From the NCBI GenBank assembly GCA_963842955.1, contig CAWJIJ010000006.1, forward strand, positions 186,001 to 250,000: 64,000 nt of DNA. The letters are read 5' to 3'. The stretch is from JARFQW01 sp963842955. GTDB taxonomy: Bacteria > Pseudomonadota > Gammaproteobacteria > Steroidobacterales > XN24. A program made the position numbers and the translations under genes. Shown here one piece after another: positions 8,469 to 17,233 of this stretch (positions are counted from its first letter, which is position 1; each line of letters opens with the position of its first letter). The notes below the pieces were generated by a model that worked only from the letters and a program-made list of their open reading frames with translations, was not told the origin of the DNA and made no database searches.

Positions 8469-8506
8469 AGAATACCAGAAGGGATGCGCCCGGGCGGACC
8501 GGTCCG
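8469..8506 (-). promoter_or_regulatory. Probable rnf operon promoter with palindromic operator
   Basis: On the minus strand an extended -10 element TGGTATTCT (hexamer at forward 8469-8474) stands about 70 bases before rnfA. No good -35 is seen, but a perfect 12-base palindrome, CGGACCGGTCCG, lies at 8495-8506, where a -35 or activator site would be. The regulator is unknown. Confidence 0.4.
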
Positions 8507-8526
8507 AAGGCCTCATCGTGTACAGA

Positions 8527-10581
8527 TCAGGTTACCCGCATCCCCGGGCTGGCGCCGGTGTCGGGGGCCAGCAGAAAGATGTCCTCGCCGCCCGGTCCCG
8601 CTGCAAGGACCATGCCCTCGGAGACGCCGAATCGCATCTTGCGTGGCTTGAGGTTCGCCACGACGACCGTGAGCCGGCCCGTCAGGGCATCCGGGTCGTA
8701 CGCCGAGCGGATGCCGGAGAAAACCGTGCGTTCGGCGTCCCCCGACCCCATGTCCAGCGTGAGGCGCAGCAGCTTGTCCGCGCCGTCGACTCGCTCGGCG
8801 CTGACGATCCTTGCCACCCGCAGATCGATCCTGAGGAAGTCGTCAATGCCGATTTCCGCCGCCTCCGGCTCCGGCGTGTCGGCTCCTGACCCGGCGGGCG
8901 CGGGCGATCCTGCCGCCGCCGGCGCCTCGCCCACACTTTCCCTGGAGGCCTCCAGCATGGCGGCTACGGTCTTTGGATCAACCCGCTGCAGAAGCGGTTT
9001 GAAGGCGCCGATATCGTGGTCCAGGAGAGGCCGGCCGGCGTCCTCCCAGGTGAGCTCCGGAATTTGCAGAAAGGCCTCGGCACGCGCGGCGAGCCCCGGG
9101 AGCACCGGCTTCAGGTACGCGGTCAGGCTCCGAAAGGCGTTCAGTCCCTGGGTGCAGACGGCCTGCACCGTCGCCTCGTTGCCCGGTTCCTTCGCCAGTT
9201 TCCACGGCTTGTGCAGGTCGATGTACTGATTGGCCTGGTCAGCCAGCGCCATGATCTCCCGCATGGCGTGCCCGTACCGGCGCCCCTCGTACGCCTCCGC
9301 CAGCGAGTCGCCCGCGCCGGCGATCGCCGCCTGCAGGTCCGGCTCCGGCAGGCTGGCCGCCAGCCTGCCGTCCGCGAGGCGGTGGATAAAGCCCGCACAG
9401 CGGCTGGCAATGTTCACCAGCTTGCCAACCAGGTCCGAATTCACCTTCTGGATGAAATCCTCGAGGCTCAGGTCGATATCATCGACACCCGGGCCCAGCT
9501 TGCTGGCGAAGTAATAGCGCAGATACTCCGGGTCCAGGTGTTCCAGGTAGGTTCGCGCCTTGATGAACGTGCCACGGGACTTCGACATCTTCTCGCCGTT
9601 CACGTTGAGCATGCCGTGGGCGAACACCGCGTCCGGCACCCGATAACCGGCGCCGTGCAGGACCGCCGGCCAGAACAGGGCATGAAAGTACATGATGTCC
9701 TTGCCGATGAAGTGATACAGCTCGGTTTCGGAGCCCCGCCGCCAGTAGGCGTCGAAATCCAGCTCCGGATGGCGTTCGCACAGCTGTAGGAAACTCGCCA
9801 TGTAGCCGACCGGGGCGTCCAGCCAGACATAGAAGAACTTGCCGGGATGTCCAGGCACCTCGAAGCCGAAATACGGTGCGTCACGGGTGATGTCCCAGTC
9901 CTGCAGGCCGGCTTCGAACCATTCGTTGAGTTTGCGGCGCACGCCGTCATTCAGCGTGCCCGAGTCTGCCCATTCCCGGAGCATCTCGTCGAACTGCCCG
10001 AGGCGGAAAAACAGGTGTTCGGAGTCCCGCTCCACCGGAGGTGTCCCGGACAGGGCGGACTTTGCGTTGACAAGGTCGGCGGGAGAGTAGGTGGCGCCGC
10101 AGGCTTCGCAGCTGTCGCCGTACTGGTCGGCCGTTCCGCAGACCGGGCATTCACCGCGAACGAAACGATCCGGCAGGAACATCTGCTCCTGGGTGTCGTA
10201 GGCCTGGCGAATCGTCCGGGCATGGATGTGTCCTGCCTGATCCAGGGCAGAGAAAATCCCTTCCACCAGCGTCTTGTTCTCGATCGAGTGGGTCGTGTGG
10301 AAATTGTCGAAGTGGACGAGGAAATCCGCATAGTCCCGCTGGAAGTCGCGGCTCATGGCCCCGATCAGCGACTCCGGAGAGACGCCGTCCTTGCGGGCCC
10401 GGAGCATGATCGGCGTCCCATGGGCGTCGCTAGCGCAGACGTAAGTGCAGCGGTGGCCGCGCATCTTCTGAAAGCGGACCCAGATGTCGGTCTGGATGGC
10501 CTCGAGGAGGTGGCCGAGGTGGAGAGCGCCGTTGGCATAGGGCAGGGCGCTGGTCACCAGGATATGACGGGTGGGATTCAT
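8527..10581 (-). CDS. metG: Methionyl-tRNA synthetase
   Basis: A 684-residue class I synthetase that charges tRNA-Met. The HIGH-type motif HLGH is at residues 21-24 and KMSKS at 331-335. A zinc knuckle has C145, C148, C158 and C161. The C-terminal 110 residues form the EMAP-II-like tRNA-binding domain (DFLRIDLRVARI to GMVLAA), after a Pro/Ala/Gly linker. The ATG at 10581 gives the family N-terminus RHILVTSALPYANG. metG is between the pilT-type genes and the rnf operon; mrp-metG-rnf proximity is conserved in gammaproteobacteria. Confidence 0.98.
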   Translation of the reverse strand: MNPTRHILVTSALPYANGALHLGHLLEAIQTDIWVRFQKMRGHRCTYVCASDAHGTPIMLRARKDGVSPESLIGAMSRDFQRDYADFLVHFDNFHTTHSIENKTLVEGIFSALDQAGHIHARTIRQAYDTQEQMFLPDRFVRGECPVCGTADQYGDSCEACGATYSPADLVNAKSALSGTPPVERDSEHLFFRLGQFDEMLREWADSGTLNDGVRRKLNEWFEAGLQDWDITRDAPYFGFEVPGHPGKFFYVWLDAPVGYMASFLQLCERHPELDFDAYWRRGSETELYHFIGKDIMYFHALFWPAVLHGAGYRVPDAVFAHGMLNVNGEKMSKSRGTFIKARTYLEHLDPEYLRYYFASKLGPGVDDIDLSLEDFIQKVNSDLVGKLVNIASRCAGFIHRLADGRLAASLPEPDLQAAIAGAGDSLAEAYEGRRYGHAMREIMALADQANQYIDLHKPWKLAKEPGNEATVQAVCTQGLNAFRSLTAYLKPVLPGLAARAEAFLQIPELTWEDAGRPLLDHDIGAFKPLLQRVDPKTVAAMLEASRESVGEAPAAAGSPAPAGSGADTPEPEAAEIGIDDFLRIDLRVARIVSAERVDGADKLLRLTLDMGSGDAERTVFSGIRSAYDPDALTGRLTVVVANLKPRKMRFGVSEGMVLAAGPGGEDIFLLAPDTGASPGMRVT

Positions 10582-10608
10582 GTCGGGTCCGCAGCTTGGA
10601 GCGGCGGA

Positions 10609-10614
10609 ATTATG
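10609..10614 (-). promoter_or_regulatory. Probable metG -10 element with GC-rich discriminator
   Basis: The minus strand reads CATAAT followed directly by TCCGCCGCTCC, 28 bases before the metG ATG. The same layout precedes valS, mrp and prfC in this window. No clear -35 is seen 17 bases upstream. Confidence 0.5.
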
Positions 10615-10634
10615 CCACAGGCATCAGGATGGGA

Positions 10635-11702
10635 TCAGGCTGCCGGTTCGTTGGCGTAGCGCTTGAACTTGTCCTTGGTGAGGGCTTTCTCGTAGGCTTC
10701 CCGACCGCTGATCATCCGCTGGTCCACGAGGTCCTGCAGGGCGCTGTCCATCGTACGCATGCCGATGCTCATGCCCGACTGCATGACGTTCTCCAGCTGG
10801 TCCAGCTTGCCCTGGCGGAGCAGATTGGAGACCGCCGGCGTGTTGATGAGGACCTCCAGCGCGGCCACCCGCCCGCTGCTTCCCTTGCGCTTGCACAGCT
10901 GCTGGGAGATGACGCCGCGCAGGGACGTGGACAGCATGGTGCGGACGTGGGGTTGCTTGTCGGGCGGAAACGCGTTGACCAGGCGGTCCACCGTCTGCGC
11001 CGCGCCGTTGGTGTGCAGCGTCCCCATGACGAGGATCCCGGTCTCCGCCGCCGTAATGGCCGTGCTCATGGTTTCCAGGTCCCTGAGCTCGCCGACGAGG
11101 ATGACATCGGGGTCTTCGCGCAGAGCCGAATGCAGAGCGCCGGCGAAAGACTGGGCGTGGATGCCGATCTCGCGCTGGCTGATCAGGCAGCCCTTTCGCT
11201 GGTGGACGAATTCGATCGGATCTTCGATGGTCAGGATATGACCTTTCAGGCGGCGATTGATGTTGTCGAGCATCGCGGCCAGGGTCGTGGACTTGCCCGA
11301 CCCGGTCTTGCCGGTGACCAGGATGAGGCCCTGGGAGTGCTTGCACAGGTTCCGCACCGAATCCGGCATGCGCAGTTCTTCGAGGGTCAGGGCCGTCGAG
11401 GGAATGGCCCGCATGATGGCGCCAATGCCACCGAGATGGCGAAACACGTTCACTCGAAAACGCGCCAGGCCTTCCACCATGTGGGCGAAATCCACCTGGT
11501 CGTGGCGCTTGAAGGTTTCTGCCTGGGCCTTGGGCAGGATGCCGTCCACGGCGACCTTCAGCGCCTCGCTGTCGAGCACCGGGTGATCCAGGGTGATCAG
11601 GTCTCCATAGATCCGGATACGGGGCGGGTCGCCGGCCACGAGGTGCAAATCGGACCCCTCGCGTTCCAGCATCTGGCGAAGCAGGCCTTCTATCAGTTCC
11701 AT
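10635..11702 (-). CDS. PilT-family twitching motility ATPase (second copy)
   Basis: A 355-residue hexameric retraction-type ATPase. The N-terminal PAS-like domain contains GSDLHLVAGDPPRIR. Walker A is GKTGSGKST at residues 131-139, followed by an Asp box (TIEDPIEFVH), Walker B (DPDVILVGELRD) and the His box (MGTLHTNGAAQTVDR). The C-terminus has the PilT-like stretches RQGKLDQLENVMQSG and EAYEKALTKDKF. It lies 22 bases after the other PilT-family gene, as pilU follows pilT elsewhere. It is more PilT-like than PilU-like by eye, so I give no symbol. The inferred role is type IV pilus retraction or its modulation. Confidence 0.9.
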   Translation of the reverse strand: MELIEGLLRQMLEREGSDLHLVAGDPPRIRIYGDLITLDHPVLDSEALKVAVDGILPKAQAETFKRHDQVDFAHMVEGLARFRVNVFRHLGGIGAIMRAIPSTALTLEELRMPDSVRNLCKHSQGLILVTGKTGSGKSTTLAAMLDNINRRLKGHILTIEDPIEFVHQRKGCLISQREIGIHAQSFAGALHSALREDPDVILVGELRDLETMSTAITAAETGILVMGTLHTNGAAQTVDRLVNAFPPDKQPHVRTMLSTSLRGVISQQLCKRKGSSGRVAALEVLINTPAVSNLLRQGKLDQLENVMQSGMSIGMRTMDSALQDLVDQRMISGREAYEKALTKDKFKRYANEPAA

Positions 11703-11724
11703 GGCGTCAGGCCTCCTCGCTGCA

Positions 11725-12816
11725 TCATGCTTCCAGCTCCAGCTTCGGCAGAATGCTGGTGTCCGTCACGAGTTTCGCAAACTGCTTCTTGTCGTTCGAG
11801 AAACGATAGGCGTCGTCCGGATCGATTTCCTTTGCCTGCACGGCGGCCATCAGGGCCTGGTCGAGCATCTGCATGCCCTCCGCCTTGCCTGTCTGCAGCT
11901 GCGAGGGAATGAGGTGATTCTGATCGGCCACGATGAGTTTCGAGATGGCCTTGTTGTTCACCATGATCTCCAGAATCGCCTTGCGGCTGCGGCCATCCGT
12001 GCTCTTGGCGAGTACCTGGGTGATCACGGCATTCAGGCTCTGGGACAGGAACGTCTTGGTCTGTTCCCGCTGTTCGGCAGGCAGCGCGTCGATAATCCGG
12101 TCGAGGGTCTTTACCGCCCCGGTTGTGTGCAGGGTTCCCAGGACCAGGTGGCCGGTCTCGGCCGCCGTCATGGCCATGCTGATCGTTTCGGCGTCGCGCA
12201 TCTCGCCGACCAGAATGACGTCGGGGTCTTCGCGCATCGCAGCCCGCACGCCGTCGGCAAAGGCGCTGATGTGGGTGCCAAGCTCGCGCTGAATAATCTG
12301 CGAATGCTTGCTTCGATGGACGAACTCGATCGGGTCCTCGAGGCTGATGATGTTCAGCTGGCGGCTGGTGTTGATGTGGTCGATCATCGCCGCCAGGGTC
12401 GTGGACTTGCCGGTCCCGGTCGCGCCGGTGACCAGGATCATGCCCTGGTGGTGGTCGCAGAGGGTTTTCAGGATCGGCGGCAGGTTCAGCGTGTCCAGGC
12501 TCGGAATGTCGCTCGGGATGTAGCGGAACACGGCCCCGATGCCGGTGTCCTTGCGAAACAGGTTGACCCGGAAGCGCCCGCCTTCCCCCGTGACGTACGA
12601 GAAGTCGAGGTCGTTGCCTTTGCCGAAGTGCTCACGCTGTTTTTCCGTCAATACTTCGAGGACGTAGCTCTCGAGCTCTGCGTTACTCAGCTCGCGGAAC
12701 TTGATGGGCATCAGGTCGCCCCGCAGCCGAAGCATCGGCGGCACGCCGACAGCCAGATGGATGTCGGAGCAGCCCTGTGCGAGGCCCAGTTTCAGAAATG
12801 CGTCGATGCGTGCCAT
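11725..12816 (-). CDS. PilT-family twitching motility ATPase (first copy)
   Basis: A 363-residue paralogue of the next gene, with GCSDIHLAVGVPPMLRLRG at the N-terminus, Walker A GATGTGKST at residues 131-139, SLEDPIEFVH, DPDVILVGEMRD and LGTLHTTGAVKTLDR. Its C-terminus (DAYRFSNDKKQFAKLV) differs from both PilT and PilU of Pseudomonas. It begins 4 bases after the stop of the HEAT-repeat kinase, so the three genes form one operon. No other pilus genes are in the window. Confidence 0.9.
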   Translation of the reverse strand: MARIDAFLKLGLAQGCSDIHLAVGVPPMLRLRGDLMPIKFRELSNAELESYVLEVLTEKQREHFGKGNDLDFSYVTGEGGRFRVNLFRKDTGIGAVFRYIPSDIPSLDTLNLPPILKTLCDHHQGMILVTGATGTGKSTTLAAMIDHINTSRQLNIISLEDPIEFVHRSKHSQIIQRELGTHISAFADGVRAAMREDPDVILVGEMRDAETISMAMTAAETGHLVLGTLHTTGAVKTLDRIIDALPAEQREQTKTFLSQSLNAVITQVLAKSTDGRSRKAILEIMVNNKAISKLIVADQNHLIPSQLQTGKAEGMQMLDQALMAAVQAKEIDPDDAYRFSNDKKQFAKLVTDTSILPKLELEA

Positions 12817-12820
12817 TTAC

Positions 12821-15214
12821 CTAGGCCCCCGCTGCCAGAAAACGCCCGAACACGGTGCGCAGTTCGTCCATGCTGGCGTAGCGCTTGTTCTTGTCTACCT
12901 CCATGCACTTGGCGACGGCGTCGGACACGCCTTCGGAAAGATCCTTGTTGACATCGCGGGCTCGCGGCGCCTTCCCCTGGACATGCTGATACATCACGGC
13001 CATGTGGTCGCCACGGCTGTACGGCGGCACCCCGGTCAGCATCTCGTAAAGGATGACGCCGAGGCTGTAGATATCCGCCTTTTCGTCCACCTTCTTCCCG
13101 AGGATCTGCTCCGGCGCCATGTATTTCGGGGAACCGATCACATACCCGGTCTTGGTCAGCTGGGTATCGCCGCTGCTGCGCGCGGCGGCGACACCGAAGT
13201 CGACGATCTTCAGAAGCCCTTCCTTGTCGATGAGGATATTCGCCGGCTTGAGGTCGCGATGGACAATGCCCGCCTGGTGGGCGACGGCCATGCCGGTGGC
13301 GATATCGCAGGCATACTTGATCGCGAGCTTCAGCGGCATCGGTTGCTCGTCCTTGATTTCCTCGCCCAGGGGGTGGGAGTTGAAGTACTCCATGGAAATC
13401 GCATAGAGCCCCTGCATGTAGAGGAAGTCGTAGATCCGGATCACGTTGCGATGGGTGATCTTTCGCGAATAGCGCAGCTCGTGCACGAACCGCTTCATCA
13501 TCTCCTCGTCGGAGGCCACGTTGGGATTGAGGAACTTGAGGACCACCGGTTCCTCGACCACCATGTCCTCCATCAGGAGCACCGTGCCAAAGGCGCCCTT
13601 GCCGATCTTGCGCAGGAACTTGTAGCGGCGCTCCACCACGTCCCCGGGCTCGAGAGCGGTGATGTCCAGGACCTCCTGAACGGTAGGCGGTTCTGAAACG
13701 ATTCCAGGCGAGCTGCTTTCCACGAGCAGCGTTCGCTCCGGTTCCTCGAAGCGCGCCGCGTCGGCGGCGGCGGCCATCCGGGTCGGGGAAAATCGCTCTT
13801 CGAGTTCCCGAATGGCGGCCGCCGAGGCCTGGCGGACCGTGTCGTCATCCACCTGGCCGGCGGCTGTTACGGACTCGCGGATCTTCTCGAAGTTATCCTC
13901 GCTTGCAAGGCGGATGGCGGCATGCATGGTCTCGAGCCGGATGTCCTTTTCGCGGCGCTGCATCAGGGCGAGGATCGGCTTCACGAGGCGCTGATCGCCC
14001 AGCCTGCCCAGTGCGCGAACTGCCGACGGAATGGACCGGGCGTCTCCCTTGAGCATCTGGGCCAGGGCCGGCACGGCCCGTTCGTCGCCCAGCTCCGCCA
14101 GTGCGTCGGCGGCCCGTTCGCGTACCCACCAGTCTTCATCGCGGGTGGCCTGTATCAGGGTCTTCACTGCACGCTCGTCGCCGGTCGTGTTGAGGATCTC
14201 GATGGCGGACCGGCGGATCTCTTCGTCCTCGTCGTTTATGAGCTGGAGCACCGCGTCTACGACCTTCGGGCCACCGATTTTTGCGAGTGCATCCGTTGCC
14301 CTGGCGCGAACCCACCAGTCGTCGTCGCGCAGGGCTCCCAGCAAATCCTTGATGGACTCCGGCGTGCCGATCTCGTTGAGTACTTCCACCGCCGCCCGGC
14401 GCGTGTACTCGGACTCGTCCTTCAGAACCTCGACCAGGTGGCGCATCGTGTCCGGGTGGTTCACCCGGATGAGGGCATCCACGGCCTTGTTCTGCACGTC
14501 CAGGTCCGGGTCCCGGAGCAGATTGGCGAGCAACTCGACGTTGGGCCGGGCTTTCGTACGGGCAATGGCGGTCAGCGCGGCCTGCCGGATCAGCTTGTTG
14601 CTGCTCTTGAGCTGATCTTCGAGGCCCTGGTGAACATCCCGGCGGTCGTACTTGGACAGGATGTCCATGATGTGGATTCTTGCGGCGACATCCTTGCCCC
14701 CGAGGCGCGCAACCAGATCGGGTATCACCTCGTCATCCACGATGTCGCCGGCGATCCTGAAAAGGGCGGCTTTTTCTGCCGTGTCCAGGGCATAGGCCTG
14801 GGTCAGTACCTGGCGGATATCGAGCCGATCCTTGTGCGTGCTCAGGATCTCGATAACCGCCGAAGTCGGCACGTCGTCATCGGTGAGCACATCCAGCAGC
14901 CGGTTGGGATTGAATTCCTTGCTGGTAGCGAGAGCCCAGGCAACCCCGGATGCAATACGCTGATTGTCTGACGCCAGCCCCTCGAGCAAGGGCGGCAGCG
15001 TCTTGGTGTCGGCCAGGGCCGCCAGGCCCTCGACCAGCATCTCGGTCTGGTGCTTGTCCGCCGAGGCCAGCTCCTCGATCATTTTCGGTACGGCCGCGGG
15101 TGCAACCCGCTGCAGCTTTTCGATGGTCTTGCGGGCTTCGGGCGCGCCGAAGTCGCCACTGTTCATCAGCCTGGAGATCAGGCGATCCGACCGCAGGCCG
15201 CCGAGCAGGCTCAC
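12821..15214 (-). CDS. HEAT-repeat protein with C-terminal Ser/Thr protein kinase domain
   Basis: A 797-residue protein from the GTG at 15214, which has a good Shine-Dalgarno (GGGAG) 8 bases upstream. The frame stays open into the divergent mrp gene, but that N-terminal part has no family-like composition. Residues about 25-470 are HEAT/PBS-lyase-type repeats; two near-identical blocks carry DDDWWVRARATDALA and DEDWWVRERAADALA. Residues 531-797 are a Hanks-type kinase: glycine loop GKGAFG, catalytic lysine K560 (VVLKFL), HRDLKPAN at 652-659, DFG at 672-674 and the APE region MAPEQIL. All catalytic residues are present. The kinase is cytoplasmic with no membrane segment. Its place ahead of two PilT ATPases suggests phosphorylation-based control of pilus retraction (inference). 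Confidence 0.9.
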   Translation of the reverse strand: MSLLGGLRSDRLISRLMNSGDFGAPEARKTIEKLQRVAPAAVPKMIEELASADKHQTEMLVEGLAALADTKTLPPLLEGLASDNQRIASGVAWALATSKEFNPNRLLDVLTDDDVPTSAVIEILSTHKDRLDIRQVLTQAYALDTAEKAALFRIAGDIVDDEVIPDLVARLGGKDVAARIHIMDILSKYDRRDVHQGLEDQLKSSNKLIRQAALTAIARTKARPNVELLANLLRDPDLDVQNKAVDALIRVNHPDTMRHLVEVLKDESEYTRRAAVEVLNEIGTPESIKDLLGALRDDDWWVRARATDALAKIGGPKVVDAVLQLINDEDEEIRRSAIEILNTTGDERAVKTLIQATRDEDWWVRERAADALAELGDERAVPALAQMLKGDARSIPSAVRALGRLGDQRLVKPILALMQRREKDIRLETMHAAIRLASEDNFEKIRESVTAAGQVDDDTVRQASAAAIRELEERFSPTRMAAAADAARFEEPERTLLVESSSPGIVSEPPTVQEVLDITALEPGDVVERRYKFLRKIGKGAFGTVLLMEDMVVEEPVVLKFLNPNVASDEEMMKRFVHELRYSRKITHRNVIRIYDFLYMQGLYAISMEYFNSHPLGEEIKDEQPMPLKLAIKYACDIATGMAVAHQAGIVHRDLKPANILIDKEGLLKIVDFGVAAARSSGDTQLTKTGYVIGSPKYMAPEQILGKKVDEKADIYSLGVILYEMLTGVPPYSRGDHMAVMYQHVQGKAPRARDVNKDLSEGVSDAVAKCMEVDKNKRYASMDELRTVFGRFLAAGA

Positions 15215-15422
15215 CGCCGAGTCTCCCGAACGCGGGGCGCAGCAGGCTGTTCTCGCCGACCGTTGGCCGGAAAGATCCTCCCGGAAGGGGGGTCGAGCGG
15301 AAATCCGCCTTTGCCTGAACTCCTCACGCGTCGTTTGACTGCCATGTTCCTGTTTTGCGGGCCATCCCTTCGCCCGGCGTGCGAGCGCGCCTCTGCAGGG
15401 AAACAGCGTCGCATTACCCCAT

Positions 15423-15463
15423 ATTCTAAGGCAATGGCACAGTTTTATGTCACGCGCGTCACA
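15423..15463 (-). promoter_or_regulatory. Putative CRP/Vfr-activated class II promoter of the kinase-PilT operon
   Basis: The forward strand at 15448-15463 reads TGTCA-CGCGCG-TCACA, one mismatch from the CRP consensus TGTGA-N6-TCACA. On the minus strand the hexamer TAGAAT (forward 15423-15428) fits a -10, with TGACAT 18 bases upstream as a partial -35 embedded in the CRP-like site. The site centre is then about 40 bases before the expected transcription start, which is the usual class II activator position. In Pseudomonas the CRP homologue Vfr controls twitching motility, which fits the downstream genes. Confidence 0.5.
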
Positions 15464-15526
15464 TTCCGGGAATCTCCTGCCGCCCGGCGCCCGGCCGGTC
15501 ACTCTGCGAGGCTTGGCCGGCTGAGA

Positions 15527-15532
15527 TACAAT
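15527..15532 (+). promoter_or_regulatory. Probable mrp -10 element with GC-rich discriminator
   Basis: TACAAT followed directly by CCCGCGCC, about 53 bases before the mrp ATG. It matches the -10/discriminator layout at metG, prfC and valS. The -35 is weak. Confidence 0.5.
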
Positions 15533-15584
15533 CCCGCGCCAGTCGATACCCACACCGCACGCTTCCGGAGGCACTCCCGACCCG

Positions 15585-16667
15585 ATGGACGAACAGCTTC
15601 TCGCCGCCGTCACGGCCTACCATGACGCGATCCTCGACCGGCCCCTGGTCTCCGTAGGCGAGGTCGTTGCCGCCGAACGGGACGGCAACCGGGCCCGGGT
15701 GGCCCTGAGGCTCGGCATCCCGGCGGATCGCTTCGGCGGCGAACTGGTGCCTGCGCTCGGCGAGCATCTCCGGGAAACCCTGGGCGTCGAGTCGGTGAAA
15801 CTGGACCTGGAGTGGGCCGTCGCGGCCCAGCCGGTGCAGCCGAATCTCAAACCCATGGACCAGGTCGGGAATATCATTGCTGTCGCCTCGGGCAAGGGGG
15901 GCGTCGGCAAGAGCACCACCACCGTCAACCTGGCCCTGGCTCTGGCGTCCGAAGGGGCGCGAGTCGGTGTCCTCGATGCCGATATTTACGGCCCGAGCCA
16001 GCCGCGCATGCTGGGCCTGTCCGGGCAGCGGCCCACCACCCGGGACGGCAAGCGCATCGATCCGCTGGTGGGTTACGGGATCCGCTGCATGTCCATCGGG
16101 TTTCTCATCTCCGAGGACGAGCCGATGGTCTGGCGCGGCCCCATGGTGACATCGGCTCTCGTGCAGATGATGAACGACACGGAGTGGGGCGAACTGGACT
16201 ACCTCCTCGTCGACATGCCGCCGGGGACCGGGGACATACAGCTCACGCTGTCCCAGCAGGTCCCGGTGAGCGGCGCGGTTATCGTCACGACGCCCCAGGA
16301 CATTGCCTTGCTGGACGCGAAGAAGGGCCTGGCCATGTTCCGCAAGGTCCAGGTGCCGGTGCTGGGTATTGTCGAGAATATGAGTACCCACGTGTGCACG
16401 AACTGCGGCCACGAGGAGCCGATCTTCGGCTCTGGCGGCGGGGCCTCGATGGCGTCCCAGTACGATGTCCCGTTGCTCGGCGGACTGCCACTGGATCTTC
16501 GCATCCGCGCCGAGGCGGATGAGGGCAATCCGAGCGTCGTGGCCGATCCCGACGGTGCCCCGGCGCGTGCCTATGTGAACATTGCCCGGCGAATGGCGGC
16601 CACGCTTGCGGCCCAGACCCCGGGCGCCGGAGGGCGTATACCGACGATCACGATCGAGGACGATTGA
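15585..16667 (+). CDS. mrp: Iron-sulfur cluster carrier protein Mrp/ApbC
   Basis: A 360-residue P-loop ATPase that binds and transfers 4Fe-4S clusters. Residues 1-80 are a MIP18/DUF59-like domain. The deviant Walker A SGKGGVGKS is at residues 102-110, and the CxxC that holds the bridging cluster is C271/C274 (CTNCG). MPPGTGD and TTPQDIALLDAKKGL are conserved further on. It probably serves the many Fe-S proteins nearby (Rnf, Nth, uracil-DNA glycosylase), which is inference. Its stop shares one base with the dcd start (TGATG). Confidence 0.96.
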   Translation: MDEQLLAAVTAYHDAILDRPLVSVGEVVAAERDGNRARVALRLGIPADRFGGELVPALGEHLRETLGVESVKLDLEWAVAAQPVQPNLKPMDQVGNIIAVASGKGGVGKSTTTVNLALALASEGARVGVLDADIYGPSQPRMLGLSGQRPTTRDGKRIDPLVGYGIRCMSIGFLISEDEPMVWRGPMVTSALVQMMNDTEWGELDYLLVDMPPGTGDIQLTLSQQVPVSGAVIVTTPQDIALLDAKKGLAMFRKVQVPVLGIVENMSTHVCTNCGHEEPIFGSGGGASMASQYDVPLLGGLPLDLRIRAEADEGNPSVVADPDGAPARAYVNIARRMAATLAAQTPGAGGRIPTITIEDD

Positions 16668-17233
16668 TGAGCATCAAGTCTGATCGCTGGATCCGTCGCA
16701 TGGCCCGGGAACACGGGATGATCGAGCCCTTCGAGGCGGGCCAGGTGCGGGCATCAGGGGACAGCCGAATGGTCAGCTACGGCACCTCCAGCTACGGGTA
16801 CGACGTCCGCTGCTCTTCGGAATTCAAGATCTTCACGAACATCAACTCCGCCGTCGTGGACCCGAAGGCCTTCGACGAAAGCAGCTTCGTGGACGTGGAA
16901 GCGGATGTCTGCATCATTCCGCCGAACAGCTTCGCGCTGGCCCGGACCGTGGAGTATTTCCGCATCCCGCGCGAGGTGTTGACGATCTGCCTGGGCAAGT
17001 CCACCTATGCCCGGTGTGGAATCATCGTCAACGTGACGCCGCTGGAGCCTGAATGGGAGGGTCACGTGACCCTCGAGTTCTCGAACACCACGCCGTTACC
17101 GGCAAAAATCTACGCGAACGAAGGCGTGGCCCAGATGCTGTTTTTCGGCGCCGACGAGGTCTGTGAGGTGTCCTACCGGGACCGGGCCGGCAAGTACATG
17201 GGTCAGCAGGGCGTCACGCTTCCGAAGGCCTGA
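16667..17233 (+). CDS. dcd: dCTP deaminase
   Basis: A 188-residue enzyme that converts dCTP to dUTP for thymidylate synthesis. It has the SYGYDVRCSSEFKIF motif near residues 43-57, the RTVEYFRIPREVLTICLGKSTYARCGI core near 95-120 with the nucleotide-binding Ser and Arg, and the catalytic Glu in VTPLEPEWEGH. I use the ATG at 16667, with GAGGA upstream; a TTG one codon earlier is less likely. Its last 20 bases overlap the convergent purN gene. Confidence 0.97.
   Translation: MSIKSDRWIRRMAREHGMIEPFEAGQVRASGDSRMVSYGTSSYGYDVRCSSEFKIFTNINSAVVDPKAFDESSFVDVEADVCIIPPNSFALARTVEYFRIPREVLTICLGKSTYARCGIIVNVTPLEPEWEGHVTLEFSNTTPLPAKIYANEGVAQMLFFGADEVCEVSYRDRAGKYMGQQGVTLPKA

Larger units (their letters stand above)
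15215..15584. other. Divergent intergenic region between the kinase operon and mrp
   Basis: These 370 bases separate two divergent transcription units. They contain the CRP-like site and -10 element for the kinase operon and a -10 element for mrp, described separately. I find no RNA gene or terminator. The implied leader of the kinase mRNA is about 200 bases long, and no structure stands out in it. Confidence 0.6.

Noticed and set aside
15215..15613. N-terminal extension of the kinase frame across the divergent intergenic region
   Set aside because: It would overlap mrp and its promoter, has no HEAT-like pattern, and a GTG with a good Shine-Dalgarno at 15214 gives a natural start.
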